A stretch of 64,000 bases of DNA, taken from Clostridiales bacterium (GTDB taxonomy: Bacteria > Bacillota > Clostridia > Saccharofermentanales > Saccharofermentanaceae). The position numbers were made by a program, and so were the translations under genes. Positions 25,684 to 32,687 of the stretch are shown here, in pieces (within the stretch, counting starts at the first letter, position 1; each line of letters opens with the position of its first letter). Under the pieces are notes generated by a model that worked only from the letters and a program-made list of their open reading frames with translations, searched no databases and was not told the DNA's origin. The stretch spans positions 1 through 64,000 of the forward strand of contig JAFZWA010000006.1 in NCBI GenBank assembly GCA_017617525.1. Direction: 5' to 3'.

Positions 25684-27336
25684 ATGAATACAGGTAAGTA
25701 TCGTATGCCGGTGATGATTGATTTTCCGGAACGCACATGGCCGAACAACAAGATCACAAAAGCTCCGATCTGGTGCAGTGTAGATCTTCGTGACGGTAAT
25801 CAGGCTTTGGAGGTTCCGATGGATCTAAATCAGAAAGTCCAGTTTTTCGATTACCTTGTAAAGCTCGGTTTCAAAGAGATCGAGATCGGCTATCCGGCCG
25901 CGTCTGACACCGAATATGAGTTTACCCGTTATCTGATCGATAATGATCTAATCCCAAAGGATGTCACGGTCCAGGTTTTGACCATGGCTCGTGAGGACGT
26001 CATCAAGAAGACTTTTGATGCCGCAAAGGGCGCAAGATCAGCGATCGTGCACCTTTATAACTCGACGTCAAAACTTCAGCGCGAGGTCGTTTTCGGCTTT
26101 GATAAGGATCAGTGTAAAGCACTGGCAATTAAGGGCGCGCAGATGATCCAGGCAGAGATCGATTCCGATGAAAGTAACACGAACTGGCATCTGGAATATT
26201 CTCCGGAAAACTTCTCCGAGACAGAGCCGGAGTTTGCCGTGGAGATCATTGATGCCGTACTGGATGTCTGGAAACCGACACCGGATAACAAGGTCATCAT
26301 CAATCTCCCTGAAACCGTTGAAATGACGTATCCGAACGTGTTTGCGGACCAGGTTGAATACTTTGCGACACATACAAAATACAGAGATTCTATCATCATT
26401 TCCGTGCATACACATAATGATCGTGGAACCGGTGTAGCTTCGTCTGAAATGGCGTTGCTGGCAGGTGCGGATCGTGTTGAAGGAACGCTTTTCGGAAACG
26501 GTGAAAGAACCGGAAACGCCGATATTGTAACGATTGCGATGAATATGTTCATGCAGGGCGTAGACCCGAATCTGGACTTTTCGAACATTGATGAAGTCAT
26601 TGATATGTATGAAGGATGCACAGGAATGCGTATCGGAGACCGTCAGCCATGGGCTGGAAGGCTTGTATTTACGGCGTTTTCAGGCACTCATCAGAATGCG
26701 ATCCAGAAAGGCATGGAAAATGTCAAAAAAATAAATAATTGGTATGTACCGTATCTGCCGATCGATCCGAAGGATGTAGGCCGAAACTACGATCCGATCA
26801 TCCGTATCAACAGTCAGTCCGGCAAAAACGGCCTGGCATACATCATGGAACGCAATTATGGCTTGCATCTGCCGAAATCGTTCCAGAAAGACTTTATGCA
26901 GATCGTTACGGCCGAATCTGAGAATCGTCACAGTGAGCTGATGCCACAGGAGCTTTTCGAACTGTTCGACGAGGTTTATGTAAATGTTATGACACCATAT
27001 CATATGGTTGGTTATCGTGAAGAATCTCTCGGAGATAAAAAAGCTCACGTTACTGTGAATCTGAAATTCGGTGACCAAACGATTCAAGTTAACGGAGATG
27101 GTATCGGTTTGTTGGATGCGTTCTGTAATGGTATCGAAAAAACACTCGACATCAAATTGTCGATCCGAATGTATAACGAGCATGCTATTAAGAGCGGATC
27201 TGACTCGGCAGCTATCACATACGTACAGATCGCTGACAAAGATGGAAACCTGCATCTCGGAGCCGGCATTTCAAGTTCCGTAACCAAATCATCACTGAGA
27301 GCTGTTGTATGCGCGTTAAATAGAATGATTCGCTGA
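25684..27336 (+). CDS. leuA: 2-isopropylmalate synthase
   Basis: Condenses 2-ketoisovalerate and acetyl-CoA in the first committed step of leucine synthesis. The 550-residue protein is of the longer LeuA2 type shared with actinobacteria and fungi: N-terminal RYRMP-like YRMPVMIDFPERTWP, catalytic WCSVDLRDGNQAL (about 37-49), metal site SVHTHNDRGTG (about 240) and a C-terminal LeuA regulatory domain (about 430-550) for leucine feedback. The start at 25684 has GAGGAGGG upstream; an in-frame start at 25618 lies in the T-box terminator. No other leucine-pathway gene follows. Control is by T-box and probably also allosteric. Confidence 0.96.
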   Translation: MNTGKYRMPVMIDFPERTWPNNKITKAPIWCSVDLRDGNQALEVPMDLNQKVQFFDYLVKLGFKEIEIGYPAASDTEYEFTRYLIDNDLIPKDVTVQVLTMAREDVIKKTFDAAKGARSAIVHLYNSTSKLQREVVFGFDKDQCKALAIKGAQMIQAEIDSDESNTNWHLEYSPENFSETEPEFAVEIIDAVLDVWKPTPDNKVIINLPETVEMTYPNVFADQVEYFATHTKYRDSIIISVHTHNDRGTGVASSEMALLAGADRVEGTLFGNGERTGNADIVTIAMNMFMQGVDPNLDFSNIDEVIDMYEGCTGMRIGDRQPWAGRLVFTAFSGTHQNAIQKGMENVKKINNWYVPYLPIDPKDVGRNYDPIIRINSQSGKNGLAYIMERNYGLHLPKSFQKDFMQIVTAESENRHSELMPQELFELFDEVYVNVMTPYHMVGYREESLGDKKAHVTVNLKFGDQTIQVNGDGIGLLDAFCNGIEKTLDIKLSIRMYNEHAIKSGSDSAAITYVQIADKDGNLHLGAGISSSVTKSSLRAVVCALNRMIR

Positions 27337-27395
27337 GTACAATTCATCGTTCAGAAGAAAATAAAACGCTCCTGAGCGGTCATCGCTTAAAAAGT

Positions 27396-27446
27396 AAAAT
27401 CATCGTTCGCTGAATCCTTACGGAAAGGCTCCGATGATTTTTCTTT
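27396..27446 (+). terminator. Long-loop terminator of leuA
   Basis: AAAATCATCG (27396-27405) and CGATGATTTT (27432-27441) form a 10-bp stem followed by TCTTTTT. The 26-base loop holds a small CCTT/AAGG stem. Confidence 0.75.
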
Positions 27447-27664
27447 TTAAATATGTGAAGTAGTTGTGGGAATACTTAGTATATGATTTGTGGAATAACT
27501 GTAAGGAAAGGCTCCGAAGATTATACTTTTTATTTTGTTATCGTTTTGCGCTAAGGTTCGATGATTAGGATTTTTCCTTTTAATTGATTGAGAGAGGTCT
27601 GTTATATGTTGGATTCTCATATTATTTGATCGGAGAGGGCCCTTTTCTGTGTTTTTCCTCTTCC

Positions 27665-27696
27665 CAATTAAACAAAACTGTGATTTTGTTTAATTG
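27665..27696. repeat. Perfect 13-bp AT-rich palindrome
   Basis: CAATTAAACAAAA (27665-27677) and TTTTGTTTAATTG (27684-27696) around CTGTGA. It lies between convergent transcription units, with no strong T-tract on either side. It could be a weak bidirectional terminator or a protein-binding site. Confidence 0.5.
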
Positions 27697-27758
27697 CATA
27701 TATATTTTTCCGGGGTTCTCTTTTTCAAAATTGGAATTCTTCTTCCGCTTCTTCTTCC

Positions 27759-27791
27759 AAAAAAATAATGGACCAATGATTGATCCATTAT
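27759..27791 (-). terminator. Terminator of the 189-residue membrane protein gene
   Basis: On the minus strand ATAATGGATCAA and TTGGTCCATTAT pair (one mismatch) and are followed by TTTTTGG. The stem overlaps the stop codon at 27788. Confidence 0.7.
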
Positions 27792-28357
27792 GTTGCAGGC
27801 TGTGTTGCTGATGATTCCGATGCACTTGTATTGGATGGAATCGGTGTGACGTTTTGAACGTCCGGAGCGATCGCGTTGTTTGTTGTTTCTGTCGCGAACG
27901 GATCACTCTGTGTTAATTCATCCAGTTCATTGACGCCGATCATCTGTTTGTACTCTGTGTAATCGACCTTCGGTTTGAACCAGCGGTATGTCATGACAAG
28001 TACCAGAAAGATAATGCAAGCGATCAGGATCTTTCTGATGATCAATAACGCTCGCTCTTTTCTGTACTTCCTATCTACATATTCTTTTGTTGTATATCCT
28101 ACAAGCACATATACCTTTGAAATGGACTTTCTCTTAGGCATACGTCTGTGTTCGGCGATCTTTGCTTTTACGCGGTTTCTGATCGCGTCCGGAAGGTTTT
28201 TGAAGAACTGAACGGTCGTACGGCCCAGGAACGCAAAGAATCCGCCGATAGTATCTAAACTATCGACAGAAACGTCCTCTTCTTCCATCAGGTCCTCTTC
28301 TTCAAAGATTTCCTCTTCCTCTGGAATTGTGTTTTCATTAAGCTTTTCTTCTTCCAT
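27788..28357 (-). CDS. Hypothetical acidic single-pass membrane protein
   Basis: I do not recognise this 189-residue protein. Residues 1-35 are extremely acidic (long Glu runs), residues 50-103 are basic (RNRVKAKIAEHRRMPKRK, KEYVDRKYRKER), 104-124 form one membrane helix, and the last 60 residues are Ser/Thr/Pro/Asn-rich and probably outside the cell. The charge pattern predicts the N terminus in the cytoplasm. There is no ribosome binding site before the ATG. Instead an extended -10 TGCTATAAT ends 7 bases before it, so the mRNA may be leaderless. It follows the small membrane protein gene next to lexA and might also be read from that SOS-linked promoter region. Confidence 0.7.
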   Translation of the reverse strand: MEEEKLNENTIPEEEEIFEEEDLMEEEDVSVDSLDTIGGFFAFLGRTTVQFFKNLPDAIRNRVKAKIAEHRRMPKRKSISKVYVLVGYTTKEYVDRKYRKERALLIIRKILIACIIFLVLVMTYRWFKPKVDYTEYKQMIGVNELDELTQSDPFATETTNNAIAPDVQNVTPIPSNTSASESSATQPAT

Positions 28358-28364
28358 GTGTTAG

Positions 28365-28373
28365 ATTATAGCA
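28365..28373 (-). promoter_or_regulatory. Extended -10 promoter positioned for a leaderless transcript
   Basis: On the minus strand TGCTATAAT (28373-28365) is a perfect extended -10. Seven bases separate it from the ATG at 28357, so transcription should begin at or one base before the start codon. No convincing -35 is seen. Confidence 0.6.
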
Positions 28374-28381
28374 CACTTATG

Positions 28382-28564
28382 TTATTCCTTTAGGAAGTTT
28401 TCTGTCACAACATGTATTTTTCCAAGCTCTCTATCTTTGATTTCCGCGTCATTTCGGGCATCTGCTTGATGTTTTAGTACCGTTGCTCCAAGTATGACCA
28501 TGATCACCAAAGATAAGATCATGAACCATTTGATTATGAGTATCATTTTGTCATAGTATTTCAT
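28382..28564 (-). CDS. Small single-pass membrane protein divergent from lexA
   Basis: A 60-residue protein with a short N-terminal segment (MKYYDK), a membrane helix (about 8-29) and a charged tail of about 30 residues. AAAGGTG lies 5 bases before ATG 28564; a longer in-frame start (28639) would overlap the SOS box. It has no recognisable domain. In other Gram-positives the gene divergent from lexA is often a small SOS-induced division inhibitor with one membrane helix (YneA, DivS types). Size, topology and position fit that role, but no LysM domain is present and the match is by analogy only. Confidence 0.6.
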   Translation of the reverse strand: MKYYDKMILIIKWFMILSLVIMVILGATVLKHQADARNDAEIKDRELGKIHVVTENFLKE

Positions 28565-28621
28565 CTTTTCACCTTTCTTCGTGATCGCCTGAAACAGCGT
28601 GATTTCAAGTCGAACGGAATG

Positions 28622-28635
28622 CGAACAATCGTTTG
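28622..28635. promoter_or_regulatory. LexA (SOS) box
   Basis: CGAACAATCGTTTG matches the Gram-positive SOS box CGAACRNRYGTTYC at 12 of 14 positions and overlaps the lexA -35. It lies between lexA and the divergent small membrane gene, so LexA bound here could control both. A further half site (TCGAAC, 28610-28615) is nearby. Confidence 0.8.
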
Positions 28636-28661
28636 ACAACGGATTGTGGTAATGATAAGAT
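28633..28661 (+). promoter_or_regulatory. lexA promoter
   Basis: Perfect TTGACA (28633-28638), 17 bases, TAAGAT (28656-28661). The -35 overlaps the SOS box, consistent with autorepression. Confidence 0.8.
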
Positions 28662-28691
28662 AACTATAAATATACTTACGGAGGCAGGAAT

Positions 28692-29333
28692 ATGAGCACT
28701 TACAAGTTTACTAAGAGCAATTTGAAAGAGACTCTCGAGATTATTTACGCTTTTATTGTTAATTTCGTAAAGACCGAAGGTTATCCGCCGTCCGTTCGTG
28801 AGATCTGCCAGGGCGTTGGTATTCGCTCCACTTCTACTGTTCATGCGCATCTTCACCGCCTCATGGAAGAAGGAAAGATCGAGTATATTCCCGGAAAACG
28901 TCGCGCGATCATGATCAAAGAGACAAATACAGATATGAACTCTTCCGCTGCGAAGAGAATTCCTCTCGTAGGTACCGTTACCGCGGGTGTTCCGATCCTT
29001 GCCGAAGAGAATATCGATCACTATATGCCCTTCCCTTCCGAGTATTTCAATACTTCCGAGTATTATCTCCTGAAGGTTCGTGGCGACAGCATGATCAATG
29101 CGCATATCTGTGACGGCGACTATGTGATCGTTCGTCGTAAGAATATGGCAAACATCAATCAGATCGTTGTTGCTTTGATCGGTAACGAAGCTACCGTTAA
29201 GCGTCTCGTTTATAAAAAAGGCCACGCGGCTCTTCATCCGGAAAATCCGGCATATAACGATATTCCTTTTGAAGATGATGACTGTAAGATCATCGGTATC
29301 GTTGACGGTGTTTTCAGAACAAAAGTAAACTAA
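28692..29333 (+). CDS. lexA: LexA repressor
   Basis: SOS repressor and self-cleaving serine protease, 213 residues. The N-terminal winged helix-turn-helix reads PPSVREICQGVGIRSTSTVHAHLHRL (about 34-59). The cleavage site is Ala-Gly in TVTAGVP (about 97-103). The catalytic serine is in VRGDSMINAH (about 133) and the lysine in NEATVKRLV (about 170). All key residues are present, so RecA-stimulated cleavage should work. The gene is preceded by an SOS box. Its stop overlaps the hfq stop on the other strand by two bases, and no terminator separates them. Confidence 0.96.
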   Translation: MSTYKFTKSNLKETLEIIYAFIVNFVKTEGYPPSVREICQGVGIRSTSTVHAHLHRLMEEGKIEYIPGKRRAIMIKETNTDMNSSAAKRIPLVGTVTAGVPILAEENIDHYMPFPSEYFNTSEYYLLKVRGDSMINAHICDGDYVIVRRKNMANINQIVVALIGNEATVKRLVYKKGHAALHPENPAYNDIPFEDDDCKIIGIVDGVFRTKVN

Positions 29334-29647
29334 ACAGCGTTTGCTGAAATAAATACCGCGGTTCTTCTTTGCGTGTCACTTCTCTGTTTCGGAATTTCAG
29401 GAAGTAAGACACGCATTCCGTTTCTTGGAGCGATATAACAGATAGAATGCTGAAAGAGCATGATCTGCGTCATTTCGTTATGGACGATGATCGTGTCCTT
29501 ATCGTAGCAGTCGATGATCCCTTCGATGACCTCACCTGTGCGGGTCAGAATCTCTACGGTGATGTAGTCTTTGCGGCATTTGTTTAAGAAGTAATCGTGT
29601 GCTTTAATCGGGTTTCTTTTCTGAGCTGAGATTGTGTCAGGGACCAT
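29330..29647 (-). CDS. hfq: RNA chaperone Hfq (divergent)
   Basis: A 105-residue Hfq. The Sm-like core spans about residues 15-78: KAHDYFLNKCRKDYITVEILTRTG, then IDCYDKDTIIVH and MLFQHSICYIAP. D in HDYFLN corresponds to the conserved QDxFLN Asp. However, the canonical YKHAIS of Sm2 is FQHSIC here, so the proximal-face Tyr-Lys pair is replaced. A C-terminal tail of about 25 basic residues follows. ATG 29647 has AAGGAGG upstream inside a perfect hairpin. It is last in the miaB-mutS-mutL-miaA-hfq series, the order seen in many bacteria. Confidence 0.88.
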   Translation of the reverse strand: MVPDTISAQKRNPIKAHDYFLNKCRKDYITVEILTRTGEVIEGIIDCYDKDTIIVHNEMTQIMLFQHSICYIAPRNGMRVLLPEIPKQRSDTQRRTAVFISANAV

Positions 29648-29684
29648 TAGTTTGTACCTCCTTAGAATATTGGTGTACAAACTA
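29648..29684 (-). promoter_or_regulatory. Perfect 10-bp hairpin enclosing the hfq ribosome binding site
   Basis: In the hfq mRNA the arms TAGTTTGTAC (29684-29675) and GTACAAACTA (29657-29648) pair perfectly around a 17-base loop that ends in AAGGAG. The start codon follows the stem directly. The Shine-Dalgarno is thus held in the loop and stem base, and the ATG is stacked on it. This is a strong candidate for translational (auto)regulation. A DNA operator with the same symmetry cannot be excluded. Confidence 0.7.
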
Positions 29685-29752
29685 TACCATTTTCAAATCA
29701 GGATATCTGTATGTTATATGCCAAGTTTTATACCCGTTTCTTATATTCTGAT

Positions 29753-30697
29753 TTACAGATATGAAGTGATCTTATAATCCGACAGTTCTTCCGATGAGAT
29801 CCAGTTTACATCGTCCATGTGACGGAACCAGGTAAGCTGTCTTTTTGCGTAGTTTCTGGAGTGCTGTTTAAGGAGCTCGACGCAGCTTTCAAGAGAGGAT
29901 TCACCCTTTAGATAAGGGAAAAACTCCTTATATCCGATCGCCTGCATCGCCGTGCAGTCCGAAGGAAGATCCTGTTTGAAAAGCCATTCTGCTTCTTCTA
30001 AGATTCCTTCTTTCATCATGATGTCTACTCGAAGATCGATCCTTCTATAAAGCTCATCTCTCGGCCAGTCGATCGCGAATAAAACGAAAGGATATCTCGG
30101 TCCGTTTTGGGTCGACGCTTCGCGGATCTCTTTAGTGGTTCCGGATACCGTTTCCAGAAGCGCCAGCGTGTGGATTACGCGCTTTGTATTGTTCGGATGG
30201 ATCTTCTCCTTACATTCGGGATCAAGTGCGATAAGACGCGAATAGATGCCATCGATACCGTCTCTTTCAAATTCGGTTCGCAGCGCTTCTTCTTTCTCAC
30301 GATCGATCGGAGCACCTGAAAAATCGAATCCTTTCTGAAGTGCCTGCACATATTGGCCCGTTCCTCCGCAAAAAACGGGAAGAACATTTCGAGAAAGGAG
30401 TTCTTCGATCTTTGCGTATGCGTGATCGAGAAAAGTAGCGACATTAAATGGCTGATCCGGATCTACAAGATCGATCAGGTGATGAGGTACTTCCCTCTTC
30501 TCTTCTTCTGTCGGCTTTGCCGTTCCAACGGTGAGATGGCGATAGATCTGCATGGAGTCACAGCAGCAGATCTCACCATTTACTTCTTTCGCCGCGCGTA
30601 TGGAAAGCGATGTCTTTCCGCTTGCCGTCGGGCCGCAGATGATCGGGATCGCTTTGTATCCGGTCTTTTCAAGTTTTTGGGTTACGATCGGATCCAT
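29753..30697 (-). CDS. miaA: tRNA dimethylallyltransferase MiaA
   Basis: Adds a dimethylallyl group to A37 of tRNAs that read UNN codons; MiaB later thiomethylates the product. It has 314 residues with P-loop IICGPTASGKTSLS (about 19-32), CCDSMQIYRHLTVGTAKPT and the tRNA-contacting NNTKRVIHTLALLE and YAKRQLTWFRHMDD segments. It starts 11 bases after mutL and precedes hfq, as in E. coli and many other bacteria. Confidence 0.97.
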   Translation of the reverse strand: MDPIVTQKLEKTGYKAIPIICGPTASGKTSLSIRAAKEVNGEICCCDSMQIYRHLTVGTAKPTEEEKREVPHHLIDLVDPDQPFNVATFLDHAYAKIEELLSRNVLPVFCGGTGQYVQALQKGFDFSGAPIDREKEEALRTEFERDGIDGIYSRLIALDPECKEKIHPNNTKRVIHTLALLETVSGTTKEIREASTQNGPRYPFVLFAIDWPRDELYRRIDLRVDIMMKEGILEEAEWLFKQDLPSDCTAMQAIGYKEFFPYLKGESSLESCVELLKQHSRNYAKRQLTWFRHMDDVNWISSEELSDYKITSYL

Positions 30698-30708
30698 TTA
30701 TCTCACCA

Positions 30709-32685
30709 TTACACGATTCGCTTAAACTCTTTTTCGATCTCTTTTTCGGAAAGACGGATCACGATCGGACGTCCATGCGGACAGTGATACGGATCCTTGA
30801 GCTTGGAAAGATCTTCAAGTAGTCCTTTGATCTCGATATCGTGAAGCTTATCATGTCCTTTGACAGCGGCTTTGCAGGCGCTTGTCGCAAGAGAAAGGAT
30901 CAGCGCGTCATTTCTTGTTTTACTTGCGTTCATCCATTCATCGATCATATCAATAAACGCGCTGGAAACGTTCTGCGGATCGATCTCCGCGGGAACGGAT
31001 CTGATCGCGAGTTCATTGTCGCCGAGAGAAGAGATCTCGAATCCGATATCACTTAATTCCTGCTCATGTTCTTCAATGAAGTTGATATCAGATCTGGAAA
31101 GAGAAACAACGGCCGGTGCCAGAAGCGGCTGAGATACGACCTTCTTTTCCATTTCCATGGCGACGAGCTTCTCGTAAAGCACTTTCTCATGCGCTGCGTG
31201 CTGGTCGACCATGATGAGCGTTCTGTCGGTGCTTTCCATAAGAATATATGTGTCAAACAGAGTTCCGATCACACGGGAAGAAACCAGCTCATGCAGGCTC
31301 TCTTCCCTAGTCTGAGGAACGAGTTCCTGAACTTCCGGTAACTCTTGTTGCGTAACTTCCTGGACCGCCTCCTGTTTTACTTCGGAAACATCCGATGGTG
31401 CCGGGCTTTCCGTTACATCCGGAAGTTCAGGCATGACAGGTTCTTTTACCGTAGGAGCGAAGGTAACAGGTGCTTTTGGAGCGGTATCAGATACGGAATA
31501 CTCTTTCCTAGGCTCAGTAAAATAGAGATTCTGAAATCCGATATTCTTGGAATAATCAGCCTTGGGAGTTTCCGCTTTTGGAGCCGGAGCAACGTGATTG
31601 GAAACAACGGGAGCAGAAACTGCAGGTGTCGCAGGAGCATCGCCGGCAGGTGCTTTTTCCGAAGAATCCTTACCGAAGGAATAATCCACGCTCATCGCTT
31701 CCTGGGAAAGCGTATTTACGAGCGCGTGATAAACGGCTCTGTAGATCATGGACTCGTTGCTGAAACGGACTTCGGCCTTCTGAGGATGGACGTTGACGTC
31801 GAGATCCTGGGACGGAATATAGATGTCCAGGATGACGAAAGCGTACTTGCCTTTCATCAGCATATTCGTGTATGCCGCGTCGATCGCGGATGTGATCGTC
31901 TTGCTTCTGATCAGGCGCTGATTAACGAAGATGATCTGCTCGGAACGAGACGCTCTGGAGATCTTCGGAAGTCCGGCAAAGCCTTTCACGGTGATGCCGT
32001 CGATATTGCTGTCGATCGGACGGCAGGCACTGACGATATCCTTGCCGTAAACGCTGTATAAAGCGGACTGTTCGTCACAGTTACCCGGGCTCTGAAGGAC
32101 AGTCTTTCCGTTCTTGATGAACTTGAAAGAAACATCGGTATGGCAGAGGATAAAACGTTCTACCAGGACCTGAATGTAATTGGCTTCCGTCTGGTCCTTC
32201 TTCAGGAACTTAAATCTTGCGGGAAGATTGTAGAACAGATCACGTACTTCAACGGTCGTTCCGGAGGGCATACCGATCGGCTCACAGGAAATAAACTGAC
32301 CGCCTTCATACTTCACACATGTGCCCTTTTCGGCAAGAGGTTCTTTCGTAGAAAGAGTAACACGTGAAGCTGCCGCGATACTTGCGAGAGCCTCGCCTCG
32401 AAATCCCATGGAATGAAGTGAAAAGAGTTCATCCAGGGTCCTGATCTTACTTGTGGCGTGACAGATAAAAGCGGTCTTAGCGTCCTCTTCGTCCATTCCG
32501 CATCCGTTATCGCGAACACGGATCAGACGGATACCTCCGTCCTGGATCTCCACGGTGATCTGGGTAGCTCCCGCGTCGAGAGAGTTCTCCATCAGTTCTT
32601 TTACGATAGACATCGGCCTTTCAATGACTTCACCGGCGGCAATGGCATTGGAGGTAGCGGCATCTAAGATATGAATTCTTGACAT
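30709..32685 (-). CDS. mutL: DNA mismatch repair protein MutL
   Basis: 658 residues. The GHKL ATPase domain (1-330) has ELMENSLDAGAT, DNGCGMD and GFRGEALASI. A Pro/Ala/Glu-rich linker (about 345-450) follows, then the C-terminal dimerisation domain, which carries the endonuclease motif DQHAAHEKVLYE (about 493-504), ACKAAVKG and CPHGRP. The presence of DQHAx2Ex4E means this MutL nicks DNA itself, as expected in a bacterium without MutH. AAAGGAG at the end of mutS serves as its ribosome binding site, so the two are coupled. Confidence 0.97.
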   Translation of the reverse strand: MSRIHILDAATSNAIAAGEVIERPMSIVKELMENSLDAGATQITVEIQDGGIRLIRVRDNGCGMDEEDAKTAFICHATSKIRTLDELFSLHSMGFRGEALASIAAASRVTLSTKEPLAEKGTCVKYEGGQFISCEPIGMPSGTTVEVRDLFYNLPARFKFLKKDQTEANYIQVLVERFILCHTDVSFKFIKNGKTVLQSPGNCDEQSALYSVYGKDIVSACRPIDSNIDGITVKGFAGLPKISRASRSEQIIFVNQRLIRSKTITSAIDAAYTNMLMKGKYAFVILDIYIPSQDLDVNVHPQKAEVRFSNESMIYRAVYHALVNTLSQEAMSVDYSFGKDSSEKAPAGDAPATPAVSAPVVSNHVAPAPKAETPKADYSKNIGFQNLYFTEPRKEYSVSDTAPKAPVTFAPTVKEPVMPELPDVTESPAPSDVSEVKQEAVQEVTQQELPEVQELVPQTREESLHELVSSRVIGTLFDTYILMESTDRTLIMVDQHAAHEKVLYEKLVAMEMEKKVVSQPLLAPAVVSLSRSDINFIEEHEQELSDIGFEISSLGDNELAIRSVPAEIDPQNVSSAFIDMIDEWMNASKTRNDALILSLATSACKAAVKGHDKLHDIEIKGLLEDLSKLKDPYHCPHGRPIVIRLSEKEIEKEFKRIV

Positions 32686-32687
32686 AA

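Larger units (their letters stand above)
27337..27787. repeat. Repeat-rich intergenic region downstream of leuA
   Basis: No coding sequence is supported in these 451 bases. They contain a CGCTC-ct-GAGCG hairpin (27367-27378), the leuA terminator (27396-27446), a second copy of its loop (GAAAGGCTCCGAYGATT at 27423-27439 and again near 27507-27523, one mismatch), and a third, weaker TTCGATGATTAGG copy near 27558-27570, each followed by a T-rich stretch. These look like three decayed tandem terminators. Further along are a 13-bp AT-rich palindrome (27665-27696) and the terminator of the opposite-strand gene. Confidence 0.55.

Noticed and set aside
27665-27696. Calling the AT-rich palindrome a firm terminator
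   Set aside because: The stem is almost all A-T and neither side has a proper T-tract; recorded only as a palindrome.
27584-27811. A 75-codon plus-strand frame in the leuA downstream gap
   Set aside because: Phe/Ser-rich translation of AT-rich DNA, crosses the palindrome and a terminator, no ribosome binding site.
28382-28639. Starting the small lexA-linked protein at 28639
   Set aside because: The longer start would place the SOS box and lexA -35 inside the gene; 28564 has a ribosome binding site.
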